Of a DNA stretch of 64,000 nt, positions 1-11,030 are shown piece after piece. The first letter of the stretch is position 1, and every line of letters begins with the position of its first letter. This DNA comes from Cyprinodon diabolis (Eukaryota > Chordata > Actinopteri > Cyprinodontiformes > Cyprinodontidae): assembly GCA_030533445.1 (NCBI GenBank), contig CM060064.1:8638879-8702878 (forward strand). The letters are read 5' to 3'. The position numbers and the translations under genes are program-made. A model generated the notes under the pieces. That model made no database searches, was not told the origin of the DNA, and saw nothing but the letters and a program-made list of their open reading frames with translations.

Positions 1-339
1 TCATCATCGGTGAACTATATGTGGAAAGGTATGTAGTTAATTAAAACTGGTAATAGAAAATAAATATCTGCCCCGTTTTTAGTTTTATGTATTCATTTCG
101 ACCCCCCCCCCCAACTGCTAGTTCCTCATGATTAGTAGTCATTTTACCTAGTCACCTACTAAACCTCTTAAACCTACTAAAACTCTTGTTTTTAAATCTA
201 TTTTAAATGTTTATCTTTTCTCTCTGGCGTTCAGTACTCAAAGGGATGTTGTTGATTGATATTAAGTTTTTCTTTTATTTTCCATATTCCTTTTACCTAT
301 TCAGGTATTTTATTTTGTTTTTAATAATCTTAGTCCTTT

Positions 340-431
340 TAATTGTGTTTTTATTGCTGTTTTTGTGAAGCACTTTGTTCCTGTAGGTTTTTTAAAGCAC
401 GATGTAAGTAAAGTTGGTTTGGATTGTATTA
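340..431 (+). repeat. 3' tail of a dispersed teleost retroposon
   Basis: The stretch 'gtgaagcactttgttcctg' followed by 'gtaagtaaagttggtttgg' is the usual 3' end of an abundant fish LINE/SINE family. No coding part is seen upstream. Confidence 0.5.
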
Positions 432-2389
432 TACGTCATCATCACACAAAACTGTTGTCTCTATTACATCAGGAGTAAAGTTTTGCGGTTTTGTCTTATT
501 TAATTGAAAATAACTCCTCAGTTTCTAAATTTACCATGTTCTTAACAGAGATCTAAGGAGATAAATCCAGACATGCCACAAGAAAAATGTGTAAACAGAT
601 GGAATCAAAACAAAGCTGTGTATAACATTGGATATGTATAACAACCTTATTCCTGTCTGCACTGCATCAGATGCCTAGCATTGATACCTAGCAGTGGCTC
701 ACCTAGCACTTGTTTGTAATTTTTGGGGCAAGCTGAAAATAACACATCAGCTGTCATCAATACATAATGTCACAGACAGATTTCCGCCTCGAATATGAAC
801 AATTAAAGAGTTGCTTTTTTATTGTTTTTCATGGGCAAAGAGAAAACTGTAGCCTATTTGATGAAGCTTAAAGGGGCATAGTCAATTTATACTTGTATTA
901 TACTTCTTTCACACATTTTTTTCACACTGGATCTTTCACTTCTAGTCATTACTTTCCAATTTTGCTGGGCGGTGCTAACTGGTGATGTCGCAGTGACGTC
1001 CATTCTTATTCTAAATTTACATGAAGGGCTTTATTTTCTCACAAACTGAGCAAAAAAAAGTGAAATATACTAAAGTGACAAAATAGTATATTAACAGGAC
1101 ATTTTAATCTTTCAGAAAAACTTTATATGCAGCCAAAGTAAGTAACTATCATATAAGTTAAAAAAAGAAAGCTAAATAACATGACTATGACATTTTAAAA
1201 CACATCTTCTGAAACTTAAATGTCCATCATATATGAATGGAGGAGGTTATGGCTATGAGTATCTGCTATTTGAAAAGTTTAATAAATCAAATATTTGTCA
1301 AAATGCTGTGTCTTACTGGGTAGTGTTTTGGCTGTTCTGTCAAACATAAGCACTTCCCATAGCTAAAATAATGTTGGTTCAAAATACGTATCTCATGAAC
1401 AGGACAATTCTAAAGACCAGAAACCTCCGGCTAACTGATACCCCACCGAGGTTTGGCCACTGGGGGAAGTTAAAGGCAAAGGAAATGACTACTCCTGTTG
1501 TTTCACTTTGCATGTAATAAAGACCAAAACATTAAAAATGAAGCCTTTATTACTTTTTCATAAAATCAAAACTATAGCTACTATTTTCCCTTTCTTGTTG
1601 TTGTTAGATAAAATGGTCCAACTGGGCTTTAACTTATTCCTGCTAGTGTCTGCATGAAAATGGACAATCAGTAAAACCCAGCTTTTCAAAGTGCCGTCAC
1701 CAATAATAATTTAAATAAACTTTAAAGCAGCAGCCTTAACTTGTTCACATGTTTTCATATACATTTTTAAAACCAGGAACTGTTTGTAGAGCACCAACGC
1801 TAAAGTGCTTAAAGTGAAGGAAAAAAGGTAAGGTAGGTAGCTAATTTCCTGAGTCCAGCTGTTTATAGATCTGGAATCTGATTCCTCCCTCTTTGTCTAA
1901 TTTCCTCCCTCTAAGCTTGTTTCCTTCTCTTCTCTCCCCTAATTACATGTCAAAGAACATGAAAATATGAGCTGCAGAGGTTTGGCAAGCTGCAGTCCAC
2001 TGCATCTTCCTTGTCTTCATAACAGTCGCCATGGTAACCAATGCTGGGATGCTCTTGTCTCTCTCCTACTTTCATCTTGATTTTTGCTTCATCCCTGCTG
2101 AACTTCCTCTGTCCTTATACCCACAATGCTTCACATCAGGGGAGAGCTTTCCAAGGGCAAAAATCAAAGGGGGAAAATATCTGCAATGTCCATCTAGTGC
2201 AGGCTGATACAGAGACACGGACTAGAAAAACTACATTTTAAAGGTGCATAACGACGTTACTTGACACATTTTACAGTCGTATGTTGCTCTGGTTGCATAC
2301 ATAGTCTTCTCTGAGAGATTAACACATGTGCTGACATGCTAATTATTATTTTACGTTTTGTTTTCCTCTGATAGTAAATAAATCCCTTC
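432..2389. other. intron with no recognisable gene or element
   Basis: AT-rich sequence with no exon or clear repeat boundary. The only notable short motif is a perfect RFX X-box at 2025-2038. Confidence 0.5.
2025..2038 (+). promoter_or_regulatory. RFX X-box motif
   Basis: GTCGCCATGGTAAC fits the X-box consensus GTNRCC, a 0-3 base spacer, then RGYAAC, with a 2-bp spacer. Function is unknown; the motif could occur by chance in 64 kb. Confidence 0.35.
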
Positions 2390-2553
2390 TTGCATATATA
2401 CGAGAACACCAGAGGTAGGATACTTGGCATGTGCGCAGGGGATAACCGGCAAGTAGCCTACAGACACTCTGCTGCACCTCTCCCAAATTCTACAGTAGGT
2501 GTACGCAGACAGGAGGCCTCTGATTGGTCAAATCTACATCCGCTCTACACTAT

Positions 2554-3707
2554 GGGCCGGATCTATCAAAGGTTTGCGTGTATAAAAACGTGACCTATTT
2601 CACTGCGCACGCTAAAAAATGTACAAACTGATCTATCAACAGCGTGCTAAAAAGATTTGGTCTTTAAAGCGTGCTAAATAGCGCCTCTTATCCATTTAGT
2701 ACTTTTTCTGCAATGAAAATGCAATATGGGGCGTTTACACGCAAAAGTGCGTCTTGTGGGAGGAGAACATGTAAATATATTAATTTAGCACTCGCAAAGT
2801 GATTTATTAAACCTGAAATCAATTTTGCTAACGGTATCTGACTCTATATTTAACACGTTTCAAAAGAAGGTGCAAATGGTCTGTATGCGTAATTGCGCAC
2901 ACATGGCAGCGGTTATTGTCGCAAGAAGGAGACATCGAAATGAAGCAAGGAGACGCAGAGAACGCATTTTTTCACTCCGTGTGAATATTTTTGGAATGAA
3001 CGAGGAAACGATCATCAAAACATGTCGTTTATCCAGCATTGCCATTTTGGAGCTGTTGGGGGAACTCCGAATGGATTTGGAGCCAGCCACAAGGAGGACC
3101 CACGCAATACCAGATATCACAAAACTCCTTGCAACACTGGATCTCCCAATCTAGTTTTTCAGAAGTGCTGTCTGACGTTCTAAATGCCATGTCGCCCTGA
3201 CGCCCTACCGGAGAACCCCCCCTGCGCCTGTGGAGCAACATGCCAATGCTGCGGGGATGCGTACGCGCAGTAATCTCATCCACAGTCACTTCTTGTGAGC
3301 CATTTGGGATGTGCATATTTCTACAGGCCAATACAAAACACCAGTTTTTTGGTTTTTTTTACTGCAGTGAAGTAGAAATTCAGCCACATACCACCTTAGG
3401 GAATAAAGGTTGCCAAAGTATTTTCTTTATATATATATATAATTTTTTTTTTTGGGGGGGGGGGGTCACTGTAAGATTTAAATTTCTTAATGCACTAGTT
3501 TGTACAAACTACAAACTACTTTGCAAACCACAAAACGCGCAAAACCATCATTTAAATAGGGCGTCTCCAACAGTTTTGCACCTGCCACCAGTTACGCAAT
3601 CACTCTTGTTAAATCACCCGCAAACCATGGTTCAGCCCCTTGCGCAAAATTCCAATTTGCGAGCGCAAATTACTGCACACAAACTTGGATCTTGATAAAT
3701 CCGGCCC
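2554..3707 (+). mobile_element. PIF-Harbinger element, copy 1, internally deleted
   Basis: 1,154 bp, bounded by GGGCCGGATCTATCAA and its inverted partner (GATAAATCCGGCCC), with the triplet TAT on both sides (2551-2553 and 3708-3710). An open frame at 2825-3154 keeps the start of a HARBI1-type transposase: RRRRERIFSLRVNIFGMNEE, LSSIAILELLGEL, then DLEPATRRTHAIP and TKLLATL. The catalytic DDE core and the Myb-like protein are missing, so the copy is non-autonomous. Copy 2 is at 37904-39145 in the same orientation. Confidence 0.85.
2825..3154 (+). pseudogene. HARBI1-like transposase N-terminal fragment (copy 1)
   Basis: 109 codons. The helix RERIFSLRVNIFGMNEE, the RLSS block and the RRTHAIP..TKLLATL block align in order with the N-terminal region of PIF/Harbinger nucleases. 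The frame then runs into an early stop (LDLPI), where copy 2 keeps FFASGISQSRFSEVLSDVL. The DDE residues are absent. Confidence 0.75.
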
Positions 3708-4062
3708 TATGTGTAATTCCTCTTTGGTACCTTACCGGCTTGTTTTGTTTGTATGACCGCCATTGTGGAAAACGACTCTTGAAGTTGGACCACCTAGAAG
3801 AGCGAGGTCCGTGTGAACACTGGGACCCTTTTTCCACCTGGATCCCCGCTCATTTTCGCCCTCATGTCCCTCCATTGTCACAAAAACGTGCCTCACTTCC
3901 TCACCACCTCGGCTGTATCTAGACCCACAGCTAGTTCCTGATCGTCCCTCTTGCGTTGTGGCATGGAATAACAAAGCGCAGACCACGCTTCAATATTGGG
4001 CATAAATCAAAAACATCTGCAACAAGCTCACTGTGACACACTGCTGGAGGAGTATAACCAGC

Positions 4063-4822
4063 CTTGAAGCCAGTTAGCACCTCGTAGTGAAGTGTGTTAA
4101 TAATTAAGAAAACTCCACCAGGGTGATAAAAAGCAAAAAATTCAAAAAAAAAATGTATTCCAAGAGGGAAAAGACTGGAACAGAGGCGGAAGCTACAGCT
4201 GCTCAGGCGTTCAGACGTAGCTGCTAAGTTGATAAGATTCGTCAATAGACATCCTGATACCAGTGATGGCAATGCTATTCTTGGTCTCTACAGTCTAAAA
4301 ACGAACAATATTATAAATAAATAGATAAAGTAGTAGATTGGTTCTTACGTTTATGTTGTATACCTGTTTGTGTTTGTTAAGAATGGGAATTTTCCCTTTC
4401 CTTGAGGTTCTGAAAAGAGGATCTGGAAAGAATTAAGTAGAACTTAGAGCTGCTGTAGATTCAATTAGCATTTGTTGGTCTTAAACCATGTGGAGCCGAC
4501 ACTTTACCATGAGTCATTACAGGACAGTCAGGCTCTATGTAGTAGTCTGCCACAATATGGCTTTTTGATAGATCTGAGGTACTGCCAGCAGATGGCGTCA
4601 CGTCTTTATGTCTGCATTGAATTCGGTGCTGAAATTCTATTTAGGCTCTAAAAGGCTAATATAAACACTATCAGGAAGGTCACTTGGTGTATATACTTTT
4701 TTCATAATGATCAAATGTTTGTTTGTCTTTTGACTACTATGACTACTATTCAAAAAGATTTTACTACAGAAGAATTGTAGAAGTAGTGAACGCGTGTTCA
4801 AGCAGTACTTTTACAAGTACCG
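4063..4822. other. intron, no gene seen
   Basis: No exon or element boundary. It contains a CTCF-like core at 4585-4597. Confidence 0.5.
4585..4597 (+). promoter_or_regulatory. CTCF-like core motif, plus orientation
   Basis: CCAGCAGATGGCG fits the vertebrate CTCF core CCASYAGRKGGCR at every position. Binding is inferred only. Confidence 0.35.
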
Positions 4823-5112
4823 CAATGGAAAAATGATCTAGAAATAAGTAAAAATTTCTTAAATTAAGTGTATTTACCCTTAATTTGAGTAGGTAATGGG
4901 ATAGTTTGCCAATGGAACGAGTATTTTTACTCTTAAAATTAGATAATTAGATAATATCTACTTGAAATAAGACAATGCCACTGTGTTTTCTTATTTTAAG
5001 TGCAAATTCTCTTGTTCCATTGGCAAAATGTCTCTTTTATCTCCTCAATCCAAGAACAAATGCACAAATTTTAAGAAAAAATTACTTATCTAGATTTTGA
5101 TTCTATCCAGTG
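4823..5112. mobile_element. CACTG-ended MITE, copy 1
   Basis: About 290 bp, with degenerate CACTG termini, TCTAGAAATAAGTAAAAA near the left end and its inverted form near the right, and the internal motif 'gaataagacaatg'-like. It is closely similar to 16008-16298 and 44277-44563. Confidence 0.7.
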
Positions 5113-6344
5113 CGTAAAGTCCTTCAACAGTAGGATATAGTAGATTAAATATTGAGTCTCACGAATTAAAGAAATTCAGGAAAAAAAATGTTATCCCACA
5201 TGCACAATATAAAGCACAGAGACATCTTTTATATTTTGCATCTATGCAGAAACTATCACTCATACCCGAGGTGCTAATAACTCATCAAGAACAAATAATC
5301 ATTTTTAACGCTGCACATCAATGCCAAACAAAAGCAGAGTTTTGTGGGTAGGTTTATTGGGATGCTTCTTTAGCAACGGCCAACAGAGCAACAACTAACT
5401 CGGGTAAGGTGTGTGCATGTGTGTGAACAAGTTTAGTAGTAGCTTAAATTTAGTGACCACTCAAATATAAAGCAGTCAGACCTTCTAAGAACAGATCCAC
5501 GCACACCATTAGGACCTCTGCTGACGCACACATGCATAATACATGGAAGCTGGATCTGAAAAGGCACAGCCCATTAGAAGGTTTCTGCTTCGGTAAGAAA
5601 GAAATAACCTTCAAACAGCCCAGGCTGAGCAGAGAGTCACATATAAGGATGACACACTGATCTGATTTTCCAAGTTCTGTAGATGTGAGCTACTTTTTAC
5701 TGTTCTGCGAAATAAAAACAGCAGACAAAGAAACAGAAAGTGTGGAGTCACATCAAAGCACAAACTCTAACTACTTCGGTGCGTTAATAATAGGCTTAGC
5801 CTGCCTTGGACCTTCAGTGTCAAGGTGTTCAAACTAAAAGACTTTAGTGAAAAATGACTAGAGAGGGGAAATAAGTTCAATCCAATCAGTCAGATGTGAT
5901 GATTACTGGATCACAGTTTTCAGGCTGAGAGCCCCCACCACCACCGTTCCACCCTTCCAGTGCCCGAGTGTCCTGGCCATGTAATGTGAGGTGGCAGAGA
6001 GCCCAGCAGTGCTGTAAATTATTTCTGACAGTAGGGTGGGGGACAAGAGGGAAAGACTTGCAGTCCCAAGAGACAGACGGCAGCGAACGGTGCAGTGGTA
6101 AGGGAATCGATACCATGAAAGAAATGAAACCATTTTGTTTTTGCCACATGACAGCGTGCATGTTTAGAAGTTTAATGACTGACAGTTGCAGCTTGCCGGA
6201 CGACCAGAGGCCTCTATGCAGATGATCAGATCTTTTAATTGTTCACATTATGCCTTTAATCGAGATTTAAACAAGAACCTCAGTTATATTACATTCAGCA
6301 TATATGAAACCACATTTCCACTAAAAATAAACATTAGTAAAATT
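5113..6344. other. intron, no gene seen
   Basis: Short open frames on both strands near 5886-6225 overlap one another and show no family motif or splice context. I see nothing to annotate. Confidence 0.5.
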
Positions 6345-7556
6345 TTTTAAGAAGAACCGGCCTAACCACCCTTCACTGGTCATCAACAGCTCAGCTGTAG
6401 AGGTGGTCAACAGCACCAAATTCCTGGGAGTGCACATCACAGACACCCTCACTTGCACTGTAAACACCACCTCACTGGTCAAAAGGGCGCAAAAGCGCAT
6501 GGACCTCCTGAGGAGGATGAGGAGAGTCCACCTGCCCCCATCCTCACCACCTTCTACAGAAGCACCATAGAGAGCGTTCTGACCAGCTGTCTCACTGTGT
6601 GGTGTGGAGGCTGCAGCACCTCAGACTGGAAGAAGGTAAGGAGAGTAGTAAGAACAGCAGAGAAGATCATCAGGGCTCCTCTTCCCTTCATCAAAGACAT
6701 TTCATCCCAGCGCTGCCTGTCCTGAGCCTGTAACATAATCAATGACCCCTCACCCCCCCCCACCATGAAATGTTCTCCCTGCTGCCCTGTGAGAAGAGAC
6801 TTCAAAGCATCCGATGCAGGTCCAGCAGATTCCAGTTTCTTCCCCACTGCCATTAGACTGCTGAATGTTTTATAAAATGGGGTTTATTGTCAATGTTTGG
6901 TGAGGTTTGAGGACCCAGATGCAGAGGCAGGGAGGCAGAGGTTAGTTCTTGAAGATTTAATAAATTATCACAGTAAACAGAGGCAGGAATCCAAAAATCC
7001 AACTTAGAATGTTACACAATCCAGAACCATGGAGACATCAGGGGAAAACAAGCACGAGGTGCCAGAGAGAGACGAGGAACCAGCACTGAGGAACTGCACA
7101 GAGAGAGTGTTTATGGTTGACTGAACAAAGGGAGGACTAACAAGCTGATTGTGAGCAGGTGTGAACAGAGGCTTCAAGGAAAAGAGCGAAGGAAAGGGAA
7201 ACCAACACAAGAGGGCAACAAAGAAAAGCCCAAGAACTCAAAAACATCCAAAAACACAACAAAATAAGAATTAAATCAATAAAGCTAGAAAACAAAGAAA
7301 AACAAGAATCAACAAGAAACTGAAAACTCAAATAAAACTTAACAGAACCGAAACAATAACATTTATATAAAACAAAAAAATGATTGTTGGAAACTGTAAA
7401 TCATATACAGTCGTACGTTTACATTTACCACTGCTGCTTACTTTTTACCACTGCTGCACTTTAAAAATGGAAATGTCTTGAGAGCTGTACAGAACGAAAT
7501 TTCTTTTTGTATACACCCTGTTTGTACAAAATGACAATAAAATCTGAGTCTAATCT
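6345..7556 (+). mobile_element. 5'-truncated L2/Rex-like LINE, interrupted
   Basis: The 6345-6873 part encodes the end of a non-LTR reverse transcriptase: FLGVHITDTL, LLRRMRRVHLPP, ILTTFYRSTIESVLTSCLTV, WCGGCSTSDWKK and RVVRTAEKII, followed by a serine- and cysteine-rich tail. A frameshift near 6530-6545 and several stops show it is dead. The 3' UTR resumes at about 7430 and ends 'gacaataaaatctgagtct' followed by short repeats (7556), a common fish LINE tail. The intervening 6874-7420 block is a later insertion. Confidence 0.8.
6874..7420. mobile_element. non-coding insertion inside the LINE
   Basis: This block separates the reverse-transcriptase end from the LINE 3' UTR. It begins near 'gaggacccagatgcagagg', a phrase shared by many fish LTR-like or DNA elements. 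I could not find clear terminal repeats or a target duplication, so family and exact ends are uncertain. Confidence 0.4.
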
Positions 7557-7993
7557 AATGCTTTGTATAAAGAGCCTTAAAGCCCATAAGAAACTGACTT
7601 CAAAATCTTCCTGGGCTAAAAAGCAGTTACTAGTCATAATCTAATCTAAATCCTACTTTTTTGTCGTGTTTTATACATAGATCAGTTAGTGATAACTTTT
7701 ACTGCATGCTGCTTGTGAGAACTTCGTCAGAATGGCTTAAAGGGCCCTACTATGACTATAAGAAAAGGCCCATAAAAAAACATACAAATATAGCAATTTA
7801 TGCTGAACATTTATCCTAATAACGTTTATTTAATCTTTTTTAACCTAAAACAAATTTAAGCACCAGGGATGATCAACTGACATGAGTATACCAAAAAACA
7901 GCACTGCTATGCTTAGCATCTGTGCTAGTAAGGTCATGTTCATGCATCTATCGACTTTGCAGAAAAATCTCTATGCTTCCACGTATTTTGATC
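7557..7993. other. intron, nothing seen
   Basis: No exon, repeat boundary or motif recognised. Confidence 0.5.
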
Positions 7994-8341
7994 TAGGGCT
8001 GGGCGATAATTCAATAACGATATATATCGATCGATAGACGTGTGGTGCAATAGAAAAAAAGTGGGTCGATAAAAGTTCGATAAAGAAACGCAGTTTTCCT
8101 TCCTTCTCATTGTAGCCTAGCATGTAGGTTTATGCTAGTCACTACTTCCTCCCAACCAATCGCAATCGCGGACCCAGGCACGGCGTCACAAAGCGCCGCC
8201 CTCTCAAACCACAACACAGAGCACATGAAGATATCGCAGCAAGGAGAGGCGGAGGAAATTGTTCCAAAGAAGGGTTTTTGTAGTTCGCCAGTTTGGCAGT
8301 ATTTCGGTCATGGCAAGTCGGACAAAAATCTTCACTCTTGA
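7994..8341 (+). mobile_element. hAT 5' end with BED-finger fragment
   Basis: Starts TAGGGCTGGGCGATAATTC, a common hAT terminus. The frame at 8226-8341 reads MKISQQGEAEEIVPKKGF, CSSPVWQYFGHGKSD, resembling the start of the BED zinc finger of a hAT transposase. It stops at once, and the second half of the finger, the transposase and the right terminus are missing. A different repeat follows from 8366. Confidence 0.6.
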
Positions 8342-8365
8342 CTCCTACAGTAATAGTCCATGAAT

Positions 8366-9015
8366 GGGCCATCGGGGGCCAGTGCCCCTGTAGATCATGT
8401 CCTGGCCCCTGTTATGGCCCCTGTGCTAAAGACATAATATTCAAACAAATTCTAATGATGATGTGCACTGGAACAGACATGGTTACATATAGGTTCTTTG
8501 GATCTATTTCATTTTTTTCTTTACAAATTCTGTTTTACTAAACATTACGCAATAAAGTAATAGCTTCATTGGTATTGAGATAGGATCCCAGTTTTCATCT
8601 GCTAAATGTTTTTCACAAAAAAATACATACTTTAATTTTTACAGCTGAATTCGTCAGTCAATTCATTGTCTTGATTTCTAATTCAGGTTTTATAGAAAAT
8701 GGTAATTTTAACTTAAATTAAGTAAAAGATATGCAAAATTCCTAAATTATGAACGTATTTACCTAATAAGATATACGATTGTAATTAAACCTAAATGAAT
8801 AGAAGTTTCACTTTATGCAGCTATCTTCATATATTCAAATCCTTTGCCCTGTTTTTGATTTCATGCTTTCCTGTTCCCCCATGAAAACACGCTGCCCCCT
8901 CTTGGCCCCCTGGTACATTTGGTCTAGAACTGCCACTGAGTCCATGTGCTTCCTGGTATTATGACAAAATCTGTGACCCATCATACATTGTGACCCAAGG
9001 GGGCGCTAACATATA
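8366..9015. mobile_element. GGGGCCAGTGCC element, tandem unit A
   Basis: The non-coding element (8366-8940) starts GGGGGCCAGTGCCCCTG and ends 'ggtctagaactgccactg', which is roughly the inverse of the left end of unit B. The following 75 bp up to 'cccaagggggcgctaacat' are shared with the end of unit B, so element and flank were duplicated together. Confidence 0.6.
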
Positions 9016-9021
9016 TTTTTA

Positions 9022-9497
9022 TGGGCGGCTCTAATTAGGGGCCAATGGGGGCCAGTGCCTCTGTAAATCATGTCCTGGCCCCTGTACTGAAGACATAATA
9101 CTCAAAGACATTTTAATTATAGGTCCTTTGGATCTGTCATTTTTTTTCTTAACAAATTCTGTTTTACTAATTATTTAAAAACAATACGGTGATAGCTTCA
9201 GTGGTATTGAGATAGGATCCCAGTTTTCATCTGCTAAAAAAAAACTAAGATATAGAATTTTAATTAAACCTAATTGAATAGAATGTTCAATGTATGCAGC
9301 TATGTTAATGTATTTGAATCCCTTGCTCTGTTTTTTATTTCATGCTGTTCTGTTTCCCCATGAAAACATGCTGGCCCCCTCCTGGCCCCCCTGGTACATT
9401 TGGTGTAGATCGACCACTGGGTCCATGTGCTTCCCGGTGTTACACTAAAATCTGTGACCCATCATATACTGTGACCCAAGGGGGCGCTATCATGTAT
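9022..9497. mobile_element. GGGGCCAGTGCC element, tandem unit B
   Basis: Second, shorter unit: GGGCGGCTCTAATTAGGGG to 'gatcgaccactgg', plus the shared flank ending 'cccaagggggcgctatcat'. It lacks about 150 bp present in unit A. A third, truncated copy is at 21096-21337. Confidence 0.6.
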
Positions 9498-10023
9498 TTC
9501 TCCATAGCATTATTGAGGTTAATGTATTATTTTTGTGACATTAGGTTTAGCTGTGATTGCTGTGAATTTATGCTTAGTAGACAGCAGACTAGTGAGGAGA
9601 ATCCGTCCCAGCTGGCACTTCAGTCCCAATATGTGACGGGTGGCAGATTTTGCCGTAGCACCGGTATGTTCCCTGTGAGGCACAGCAGCAGGAGCAGCAG
9701 AGGGGGGCACACAGAGCTGCTGCAGCGATGCATTGGGGCCAAACACCAGATTTATGACCGGATATTTCCACCCAAACGAATCATTATACCTTTATCTCCT
9801 CCTTTAACTGTAAAATGAAAATCTCAATCAGTAAAGGTGCACAGATCGGAAAGTGTCTGATCCAAGCCGGGTAATATCTGCAGCAGCAACAGTCCTACAC
9901 CGTAGGCTGCTGTTACGCAGGCTGGATGCGATCCATAAACGCAACAACCCCCACCCACTGCCATACCGACAGGGGAAGCCCTTCCTTAGAAAACTGGGCA
10001 TTTCTGTGAAAGGAATCACTCAC
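9498..10023. other. intron just downstream of the RIM2-beta exon
   Basis: Overlapping short open frames on both strands but no exon signature. On the minus strand the segment 9828-10023 is the start of the intron after the beta donor; its high CpG continues the beta promoter region. Confidence 0.4.
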
Positions 10024-10145
10024 CCGATGCTGCCCAACGCCTGCTCGAAAAGCTCCGCTTGCAGGATGTTCTGAGGTGCAGAGAAAGCCCCGTTGAAATG
10101 TGATAAAACCGAGCTACAGAACTGACGCAATGTCTCAAACTGCAT
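10024..10145 (-). CDS. rims2: alternative first coding exon of RIM2-beta
   Basis: ATG at 10145 opens 40 codons plus two bases, ending in a strong donor (GG|gtgagt at 10023). The peptide begins MQFETLRQFCSSVLSHF and continues NGAFSAPQNILQAELFEQALGSI. This matches the short N-terminus of the vertebrate RIM2-beta isoform, which starts MQFETLRQ and replaces the Rab3-binding region. The exit phase (2) equals that of the 18039-18331 exon, as needed for both to splice to one shared downstream exon. The exon lies 7.9 kb downstream of the zinc-finger exon, inside the same minus-strand intron. It falls below the usual ORF length cut-off. RIM2-beta cannot bind Rab3 but keeps the PDZ and C2 parts encoded outside the window. 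Confidence 0.9.
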
Positions 10146-10786
10146 TTTCGCCCTCCAGATTTTTTTTTCTTTCCCTTTTATCCTCAGAAGGTGATCACTC
10201 TTTTTCCTCTCACCTCATCCCACATCCCCACCACCCCCCCTTTTCCTCCCGTTAACTCATGCACCTTTCTTCACTATTAAGTTAGAATATCTCAGGGCGC
10301 ATGAAACGCAAAAAAAAAAACGCACCGATCAAGTTCCGCGTTTCTCCTGGTTATTAATAAAAGTATCCTTAAATGAAACGCATTCTGGTCGCACTCCTTC
10401 GGTCATAATGCTTCACATTTGAAGCGACCAAAAAAATGAATAAAAATGAGGTAGTCCAAATGCCGGCGAAAGCCCTCTGCTCCTTTCGCAGCGCTGAACA
10501 TGACATCTCGGTGTGCAGAGGAAAGGAGTAAAGGAGCGGCCAGAGTTGAAAAGAGGCGGAGGAGTGAGGAGCAGCCTGCAGGGCAGCGTCCCTTACCGGC
10601 GGATCAGCTGCTGTCTAGTATTCAACTCATATTTGCCAAACAGATAGAAATGAAAACCTGGACTAGAGCGGTTGGGCTCTGCAGCTTCATCAGGAGGGTT
10701 TGGGGACGCGCGCAGCAGAGGATAAATAACTCAATGCAATAAGAACGCAGCGCGGCGATACTGGCGTCAGAGTATTTATATATAGA
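10146..10786 (-). promoter_or_regulatory. rims2: probable RIM2-beta promoter and 5' UTR
   Basis: Minus-strand region directly upstream of the beta start codon, with more CpG than the flanking intron. The minus strand reads TATATATAAATA at 10784-10773, a good TATA box, which would place transcription start near 10740-10755 and give a 5' UTR of about 600 nt. GC-rich sequence (for example around 10740-10765 and 10690-10715) follows the TATA box, as in many neuronal promoters. The start site is inferred, not observed. A tandem array begins about 75 bp further upstream (10859). Confidence 0.6.
10773..10784 (-). promoter_or_regulatory. TATA box of the putative RIM2-beta promoter
   Basis: TATATATAAATA on the minus strand, about 630 bp upstream of the RIM2-beta ATG. 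It stands alone in otherwise GC-rich sequence, not in a TA microsatellite. Confidence 0.45.
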
Positions 10787-11030
10787 CTGCCATATATGGC
10801 TCCATACCATCAGGCTCTGCATCAATAATGAAGCTGGACTATCTGTGAGGAAACTGTATACACAAAAAGTACTGTGCTTCTGGCATTACTTATTTATTAG
10901 TCTTTTTCTTTACAACCTGAACAGATGAATCCTTTAGGGTCAAAGTTTAACTTCAAAGGGTTTTCTGGATAAATCAACCTCAGTTTTTTAAAACTTATTG
11001 TGAAGTAAGGGATGCATCTAATTAACCTAA

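Larger units (their letters stand above)
2390..4062 (-). mobile_element. hAT-type relic interrupted by a Harbinger copy
   Basis: The two outer parts (about 2390-2553 and 3708-4062), read on the minus strand, match the interior of the hAT element at 52566-53467 in the same order. Shared landmarks are a GGTTATACTC segment, 'caatattgaagcgtggtctg', GGGACATGAGGGC and 'aatttgggagaggtgcag'. The Harbinger element 2554-3707 sits between them. Terminal repeats of this hAT copy were not found, so its ends are approximate. Confidence 0.7.

Noticed and set aside
9828..10074. Overlapping plus- and minus-strand frames of 63-73 codons
   Set aside because: They are shadows next to the RIM2-beta exon; the minus frame reads the intron past the donor at 10023.
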